Assembly (NCBI GenBank): GCA_002343335.1
Contig: DDSI01000235.1
Location: forward strand, 1 to 7,015
Reading direction: 5' to 3'
Length of the DNA: 7,015 nucleotides
Origin: Bacteriovoracaceae bacterium UBA2394
GTDB lineage: Bacteria > Bdellovibrionota > UBA2394
Of the stretch, positions 1 through 4,611 are shown in pieces (the stretch's first letter is position 1; every line of letters starts with the position of its first letter). Both the position numbers and the translations under genes were made by a program. Below the pieces are notes generated by a model. That model worked only from the letters and a program-made list of their open reading frames with translations. It had not been told where the DNA came from and did not search any database.

Positions 1-208
1 TCCGCATGGAGAGCGTCGTCTGGGGGACGCTGGGCGATTCCAGGATGATCAACCCATCCGAACCAATGCCGGAACTTCGATCGCTCAATTTTCGAGCCAA
101 CTCCGCGACTTGTTCTGGGTTGGCAAGCATCGAATATTGACCGTCCATGTTATCCACATAGATGTAGTCATTCCCGCAACCATTCATCTTTGTATACGCG
201 ACCTTCAT
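1..208 (-). CDS. dapF: Diaminopimelate epimerase, N-terminal part (cut by window edge)
   Basis: DapF converts LL-diaminopimelate to meso-diaminopimelate in the cytoplasm, the last shared step before lysine and DAP-type peptidoglycan. Read on the minus strand from ATG at 208, the frame stays open for 69 codons to the window edge. It begins MKVAYTKMNGCGNDYIYVDN, matching the family's N-terminal M-x-G-x-GND-[FY] substrate-binding segment. Around residues 45-54 it has the DRxxGIGxDGLI stretch typical of DapF, followed by a segment ending LSMR where the family usually has the MR(I/M)FNADG strand. The two catalytic cysteines of the family lie further along and are outside the window; Cys11 is not one of them. 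The ATG at 208 gives the usual few residues before M-x-G, so I prefer it to the internal ATG at 187. The only purine-rich stretch upstream (complement of 223-227) is about 14 bases away, so the ribosome binding site is weak or unusual. The gene diverges from shc. Confidence 0.93.
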   Translation of the reverse strand, partial: MKVAYTKMNGCGNDYIYVDNMDGQYSMLANPEQVAELARKLSDRSSGIGSDGLIILESPSVPQTTLSMR

Positions 209-229
209 AGAACTGGACGTTACCCCCAA

Positions 230-245
230 CAGAATCTAGATTCTG
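230..245. promoter_or_regulatory. Perfect 16-bp palindrome between divergent dapF and shc (candidate operator)
   Basis: The sequence CAGAATCTAGATTCTG is identical to its own reverse complement over all 16 bases. It lies in the 42-base gap between the dapF start (208, minus) and the preferred shc start (TTG 251). A loopless palindrome makes a poor RNA hairpin but is the usual shape of a site for a dimeric DNA-binding regulator. Its position would allow it to affect both genes. That it is a regulator site is inference; no regulator gene is in the window. Confidence 0.45.
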
Positions 246-250
246 GCACA

Positions 251-2266
251 TTGGGTCCAGCAGTTCCATCTCAGACTTTACGAGTTGTCCGTGAGAATTT
301 AGCCGGCAGCGAGACTTTGAATCACCTTCAGAGCGTCCTATGGGCTCACCAAGAAGCCGACGGCCACTGGCATTACGCGCTCGATGACAACACCACCATG
401 AATTCTGAATACATCATGTTTCATCGTTGGATGGGACTTGATAATGAACCACGAATTCAAGCGCTCGCTGAACATCTCTTCGCTGCTCAAGATGCGGCTC
501 ACGGGTTCTGGAATTTATACCATGGTGGCCCAGGGAACTTGAGCACCACCATCGAGGCCTACTTGGCTCTTCGATTGGCAGGGTTTCCGGCCTCGGATCC
601 CCGCCTCGTTGCGGCGAAAAACTTCATTCTCTCGGAGGGCGGAATTCCCAAGGCTCGAGTATTCACCCGAATTTGGCTGGCCATGTTTGGTCTATTCTCA
701 TGGGACGGAGTGCCGATGATCCCGCCCGAGATCATGCTCGCACCCAAAGGCACTCCTTTCAACCTTTACGAATTTTCTTACTGGTCCCGAACGACAATTG
801 TGCCTCTTACGATTCTCTTTCACCTTCAAAAAGAATGCGCCGTGGACTTCAATGTCGATGAACTCTACATCGAGCCCGAAGATAAGTTGGACTTGGCATT
901 CCCCGTGCCTTTGCCCGTGGATGATTCTTGGATTTTGAAACCTTCGCAGCGAATCGATCTGTCGTGGGTGGCATGGGAACATGTTTTCATCGCACTCAAT
1001 AAAGGCGTGAGCGTTTACGAAGCACGATCTCCGGTGAAACCGCTTCGAAAATTTTGTATTGAGAAAGCGAAGCAGTGGATCCTGAGTCACCAAGAAGAGA
1101 GTGGTGACTGGGGCGGAATTCAGCCGCCGATGTTGAACTCCATTATGGCATTGCACGGCCTCGGGATGCCGATCGATGCGGAGCCCATTCAACGAGGACT
1201 GAAAGCCCTCGAGCGCTTCACGCGCGGCGAAGGCGATGTGATTCGGAAACACAAAGATCAAAAGGGATTGGTGCTGCAATCTTGCGTCTCCCCCATTTGG
1301 GACACGGTGCTTGGAGCGCTTGCTCTTTTAGAATCGGGATGCGATCCCAAGGATCCTCGTCTCCAGCAGGCTAAAGAATGGATTTGGAAAAATCGCATCA
1401 CCACCAAAGGTGACTGGGCGAGAAAGTTCAATTGGCGCGGCCGAGGTAAACGCATTCGCTCCACCGCAGCCTGGTGCTTTCAGTATCACAATACGAATTA
1501 TCCCGATGTGGATGACTCCGCCGTCGCGATTCTCGTCCTTTACAAATTGGGAATGACCGTGGAAGAGCTCGAACCCGCGCTCGACTGGATTTTTGGAATG
1601 CAAAATTCCGACGGGGGTTGGGGGACTTTTGATCGAGATAACAATGAGCTCATTCTCAATCGCATTCCCTTTGCGGATTTGAAGTCCTTGATCGATCCTT
1701 CTAATCCCGATTTGACCGGTCACGTTTTGGAGACGTTAGGCGAGATGGGCTTGGGCCATACTCCCGAAGCGCGACGGGCGATCCGTCATTTGAAACGTGT
1801 TCAAAAGGCGGAAGGAAGTTGGTTCGGACGTTGGGGCGTGAATTATTTATACGGCACCTGCGCAGCAGTGGTAGGACTTCGCAAGGTCGGCGAGCCCCAT
1901 TTGGCCTCCTACCTTCAGCGAGCAGTGAACTTTGTGACGAGTCGTCAGAATTTGGATGGGGGCTGGGGCGAAAACTGCAATTCCTATGGCGTGGACGCAC
2001 CCCATGGCACCGGGAACTCCACACCCTCCCAGACGGCGTGGGCCTTGATGATTTTAAAGGCAATGCGAACGGCTCCCTCTGATTACGCCCTCGAAATCCA
2101 ACGCGGAATCGATTTCCTAAGGAGCCGGCATGCAGAGGATGGCCTTTACGAGGACGAATTCACCGGAACGGGCTTTCCGCAGCACTTCTATCTTCGGTAC
2201 GACGGGTATCGCACCTACTTCCCGCTTATCGCGCTCGGCAGACTTCTAGAGAAATCAAGAGTTTAA
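251..2266 (+). CDS. shc: Squalene-hopene cyclase
   Basis: Shc is a membrane-associated class II terpene cyclase that folds squalene into hopene and diplopterol, the pentacyclic precursors of hopanoids. The product (671 aa from TTG 251; the Alicyclobacillus enzyme is about 630) aligns over its full length by eye. It has the PPEI and YEFSYWSR segments near 155-180, the catalytic DxDD motif as DVDD at 419-422 (general acid Asp421), and its partner His in TGHVLE at His491. QW repeats are at about 33-40, 280-287, 451-458, 518-523 and 566-572, with the C-terminal GTGFPxxFYLRY segment near the end. The residue matching Alicyclobacillus Tyr420 is Phe460, as I recall from many proteobacterial Shc proteins. 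The frame is open from TTG 110, but that start lies inside dapF on the other strand. TTG 251 is the only start codon between dapF and the first conserved segment except TTG 314, which would clip the N-terminus. No clear Shine-Dalgarno precedes 251, so the start is uncertain. The gene looks intact and functional. Confidence 0.95.
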   Translation: MGPAVPSQTLRVVRENLAGSETLNHLQSVLWAHQEADGHWHYALDDNTTMNSEYIMFHRWMGLDNEPRIQALAEHLFAAQDAAHGFWNLYHGGPGNLSTTIEAYLALRLAGFPASDPRLVAAKNFILSEGGIPKARVFTRIWLAMFGLFSWDGVPMIPPEIMLAPKGTPFNLYEFSYWSRTTIVPLTILFHLQKECAVDFNVDELYIEPEDKLDLAFPVPLPVDDSWILKPSQRIDLSWVAWEHVFIALNKGVSVYEARSPVKPLRKFCIEKAKQWILSHQEESGDWGGIQPPMLNSIMALHGLGMPIDAEPIQRGLKALERFTRGEGDVIRKHKDQKGLVLQSCVSPIWDTVLGALALLESGCDPKDPRLQQAKEWIWKNRITTKGDWARKFNWRGRGKRIRSTAAWCFQYHNTNYPDVDDSAVAILVLYKLGMTVEELEPALDWIFGMQNSDGGWGTFDRDNNELILNRIPFADLKSLIDPSNPDLTGHVLETLGEMGLGHTPEARRAIRHLKRVQKAEGSWFGRWGVNYLYGTCAAVVGLRKVGEPHLASYLQRAVNFVTSRQNLDGGWGENCNSYGVDAPHGTGNSTPSQTAWALMILKAMRTAPSDYALEIQRGIDFLRSRHAEDGLYEDEFTGTGFPQHFYLRYDGYRTYFPLIALGRLLEKSRV

Positions 2267-2289
2267 GTATTAAGAGTTTATAAATACTT
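2257..2289. repeat. AT-rich direct and inverted repeat across the shc stop codon
   Basis: AAGAGTTTA occurs twice, at 2257-2265 and 2272-2280, with a period of 15 bases. Overlapping this, AAGTATT (2265-2271) and AATACTT (2283-2289) can pair as a 7-bp stem with an 11-base loop just after the shc stop codon TAA at 2264. The stem is almost all A-T and is not followed by a T tract, so it is not a convincing intrinsic terminator. It may be a chance feature. Confidence 0.3.
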
Positions 2290-2309
2290 GGCGCAGCGCA
2301 TCAAAAGCG

Positions 2310-2339
2310 TTGACCCCATTTTTTGCCACTCGCTACCGT
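2310..2339 (+). promoter_or_regulatory. Weak sigma-70-like promoter candidate upstream of the PLD-like gene
   Basis: TTGACC at 2310-2315 matches the -35 consensus at five of six bases. The best partner at a usual distance is TACCGT at 2334-2339 (18-base spacer), which keeps only the first two and last positions of TATAAT. It lies about 30 bases before the next start codon. The -10 match is poor, and promoter consensus in this organism is unknown, so this is a suggestion only. Confidence 0.2.
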
Positions 2340-2350
2340 CGATCCAGATT

Positions 2351-2362
2351 AAGGGAGAGGGG
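2351..2362 (+). promoter_or_regulatory. Shine-Dalgarno sequence that fixes the TTG start at 2369
   Basis: A strongly purine-rich run, AAGGGAGAGGGG, ends six bases before TTG 2369. An in-frame TGA at 2363-2365 closes the frame directly upstream, so TTG 2369 is the first possible start. It is also the one that supplies a complete signal peptide. Confidence 0.75.
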
Positions 2363-2368
2363 TGACGA

Positions 2369-4576
2369 TTGGGTTCGACGACCAGCCGATTCGGGGTAAT
2401 CACAAAACTTACATTTTTTGGGCTAGTGGCGTGGGCATCAACCCACTCGCTCCTTGCGAAGGAACCTAAGCTTCCTTCGCTTCAGCAGATCTATTCTCCC
2501 AGTCCCATCTCCAGACCCTACCAAGAAAGCGTTTTTCTCGATCAAAACTGGAATGAGGCTCTCCGTTTTATTTTCAATCGAGGCCCGGATGCGGTTTCTT
2601 ATTTAAAAGAAGTTCAAAAATTTCTCTCGCCCGCTGAAATTCGAAAGATCAAAGGCTTTACGAGCTTCGACAAAGTGCGGGTAAATCTCATTGGGTACGA
2701 AATTCGATCTCGGGAAGTTCTAGATTCGCTTTCGGCGCTTCTCGATGAGGGTAGCTTCGCTCGAATAGTCACTGATTCGAGTACCATGACCCCTGTTCAG
2801 TATCCGACGGATGAGATTTGGAACTCTTGGACCCGAGAGCAAAAGCGTTATTTCAATACCGCCTATGACTGGGACGGTGACGGTCGAACCTCCACCGAAG
2901 ATTTAAAGCATGTAAATGCAGAACGCTATCAAGCCATACTCACTTGGAAAAAATTGGAAGAGCTGCAGAAAAAATATCCCAAACAAGTGGAGCTCATCAA
3001 AAGTCCTGTGGAGATTGTTCCTGCCAAATCTTTCTTCAACTACCCCCGCCTTCATCACATGAAGGAAATCTCGATTCAATTTACGAAGAATCCCAATTCT
3101 CGAGCTCAAGGCTGGGCCGATCCTGTTCGATCCATGGAAACTTCCGCCAATGCCACGGATTCTTGCCTCGATCAGCGTGTGGCTCAAGATCCGCGAAATA
3201 TTGAAGCCTACGTGAATGGAGAACCAGCCAAGCGCGTGGAAAGTTCCGAAGGGCACATTCAGTTCGGTGCCGTATTTGAAATTCAGGAAATGATGAAGGC
3301 CGTTCGTGGTCCGCTGGAAGAATGGATTGATCTCTACAAACGCGGTGAACATTTCGACGCGAGAAAGATCGATTCTGAACAAGGCATCCGAGTGGTCACC
3401 AAAGACGGTTCAGTTCTGCAGGCTTTCTTTTCAGAAGGAATGCAACCCCATGAAGGAAAAAAAATTGATCCCATCTGGGCGATCACGCAAATTTTGGCTC
3501 GTAAAGACATCAAGATAAAAACCTACTACGACGGGGAATTCGTCTGGACGCATAAAGCCTACTCCCGACATCTTCGCAGCATTCTCTCGCATCACCCGAT
3601 TGAAAATTTCGCGCTCTATGTGGACGGCTCTCAAGCCCTTGAAACTTATTCCGCCCTCCCCGATCTCACATTTGCTCCGACGCTTCGACAGGGTGCCGGC
3701 GTTTTCAAAGGAAAGGGGATCCAGGATTTCGCTCCCTTTCCTGAGAATTTGGATTGGCGAAAGAACATCATGATCTATCGCGGTGGCCCCAATTTCTTGA
3801 AACGCAATATGGATAAGGCGCATTTGAAAGCGCGCTACATCGAATTCGAGGATGCCATGGGCGTCATGCACTATGTCGTCGGCTGGGGTTCCGCGAACAC
3901 GAGCTACAATGCCGGACAGTTGAATGCGGACGTCTTCTATATTTTCGAATCGACGGATCCCGAAGTGGCCAAACAAATTCGACCCTTCTTTGAAAGTTTG
4001 CGCGAAGATCCTCGCATGCAAGCTTATGACCTTGCGTACCTTGAGCGCTTTCTTTCCACGCATTTTCTTTTCACCACACAGTTATTTGATGAGAAATACC
4101 TGCAAAAACTTTCGGACTACCTTTTAAACGGTGGGTCCGTTCGCACGTACCGAAGCTTATTGGGGAGAATTCAAGAGGCCGGCGCTCGCACAGAACAAGG
4201 CGCACATGCTTTGAAACTCATGGAGTGGTTTGAAAAGTATAACCAAGAACTCAATTGGGATGACCTCTATATCATTCAAGTGCTTACTGATCCCGAGTCG
4301 CACAAAGGTCAAAATTTTCTACGCGATCTTGCTGATCTTTGGTTGGAAAGCATACCTAAAAACAAAACGCGTTTTGCGAAGACGTCTTTAAACCGTCGCA
4401 TGATGGAAGTGCTCGATGACAATCCCATGCCCGAACAGATTTCAAAGCCGAAAAATGCAATTGAAAAGGCTCGAATGAAGATTCAAGGAAACTGTGGAGA
4501 TTATATCGGAATGATCGAAGGCAAAGTTCCGATTGAGCGACGGCGATTTCCAATCGCAAATGTGAGTTCGAATTAG
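2369..4576 (+). CDS. Exported phospholipase D-superfamily protein with divergent HKD motifs
   Basis: The 735-residue product starts with a Sec-type signal peptide: Arg7 and Lys13, a hydrophobic core at about 14-30, and likely cleavage after Ala30. Two PLD-like halves follow. The first has a strand-helix segment near 103-137, His230-x-Lys232 and T-S-A-N at 258-261. The second has a similar segment near 366-420, His485-x-Lys487 and G-S-A-N at 507-510, then an NADVFYIFES strand typical of the end of a PLD domain. PLD enzymes use two HxK(x)4D motifs to cut phosphodiesters in lipids or nucleic acids. Here the Asp position is Gln237 in the first motif and Glu492 in the second, so activity is uncertain. 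An EF-hand-like loop, DWDGDGRTSTED, sits at 167-178. The protein has only two cysteines (266 and 709), which could form a disulfide after export. Residues from about 550 onward are helical-looking and unassigned. The next gene starts 35 bases downstream, so the two are probably co-transcribed. The PLD fold assignment is by eye; the substrate is unknown. Confidence 0.8.
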   Translation: MGSTTSRFGVITKLTFFGLVAWASTHSLLAKEPKLPSLQQIYSPSPISRPYQESVFLDQNWNEALRFIFNRGPDAVSYLKEVQKFLSPAEIRKIKGFTSFDKVRVNLIGYEIRSREVLDSLSALLDEGSFARIVTDSSTMTPVQYPTDEIWNSWTREQKRYFNTAYDWDGDGRTSTEDLKHVNAERYQAILTWKKLEELQKKYPKQVELIKSPVEIVPAKSFFNYPRLHHMKEISIQFTKNPNSRAQGWADPVRSMETSANATDSCLDQRVAQDPRNIEAYVNGEPAKRVESSEGHIQFGAVFEIQEMMKAVRGPLEEWIDLYKRGEHFDARKIDSEQGIRVVTKDGSVLQAFFSEGMQPHEGKKIDPIWAITQILARKDIKIKTYYDGEFVWTHKAYSRHLRSILSHHPIENFALYVDGSQALETYSALPDLTFAPTLRQGAGVFKGKGIQDFAPFPENLDWRKNIMIYRGGPNFLKRNMDKAHLKARYIEFEDAMGVMHYVVGWGSANTSYNAGQLNADVFYIFESTDPEVAKQIRPFFESLREDPRMQAYDLAYLERFLSTHFLFTTQLFDEKYLQKLSDYLLNGGSVRTYRSLLGRIQEAGARTEQGAHALKLMEWFEKYNQELNWDDLYIIQVLTDPESHKGQNFLRDLADLWLESIPKNKTRFAKTSLNRRMMEVLDDNPMPEQISKPKNAIEKARMKIQGNCGDYIGMIEGKVPIERRRFPIANVSSN

Positions 4577-4597
4577 CGGGTTGATCGAAATTTACGG

Positions 4598-4604
4598 GGT
4601 GAGG
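4598..4604 (+). promoter_or_regulatory. Shine-Dalgarno sequence for the RecB-like gene
   Basis: GGTGAGG ends seven bases before ATG 4612, a normal spacing. It supports this ATG, which opens directly onto a signal peptide. The 35-base gap from the previous stop codon holds no terminator-like structure that I can see. Confidence 0.7.
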
Positions 4605-4611
4605 TCAAAAC

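Noticed and set aside
137..164. TTGACC and TAGATG (16-base spacer) as a promoter for shc inside dapF
   Set aside because: The -10 match is only three of six bases; a single good -35 hexamer is expected by chance and the pair is too weak to annotate.
110..250. N-terminal extension of shc back to TTG 110
   Set aside because: It lies antisense to dapF up to 208 and has no likeness to Shc N-termini; the first conserved segment starts near residue 20 of the 251 start.
698..1279. Minus-strand open frame of 193 codons inside shc
   Set aside because: It is fully antisense to a well-conserved gene and its translation has no recognisable domain; it is a shadow of the coding strand.
2265..2289. Intrinsic terminator after shc
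   Set aside because: The 7-bp stem is nearly all A-T with an 11-base loop and no following T run, so it is unlikely to stop transcription.
3431..4063. Minus-strand open frame of 210 codons inside the PLD-like gene
   Set aside because: It is antisense to the GSAN/HxK region that explains the sequence on the plus strand, and shows no family resemblance.
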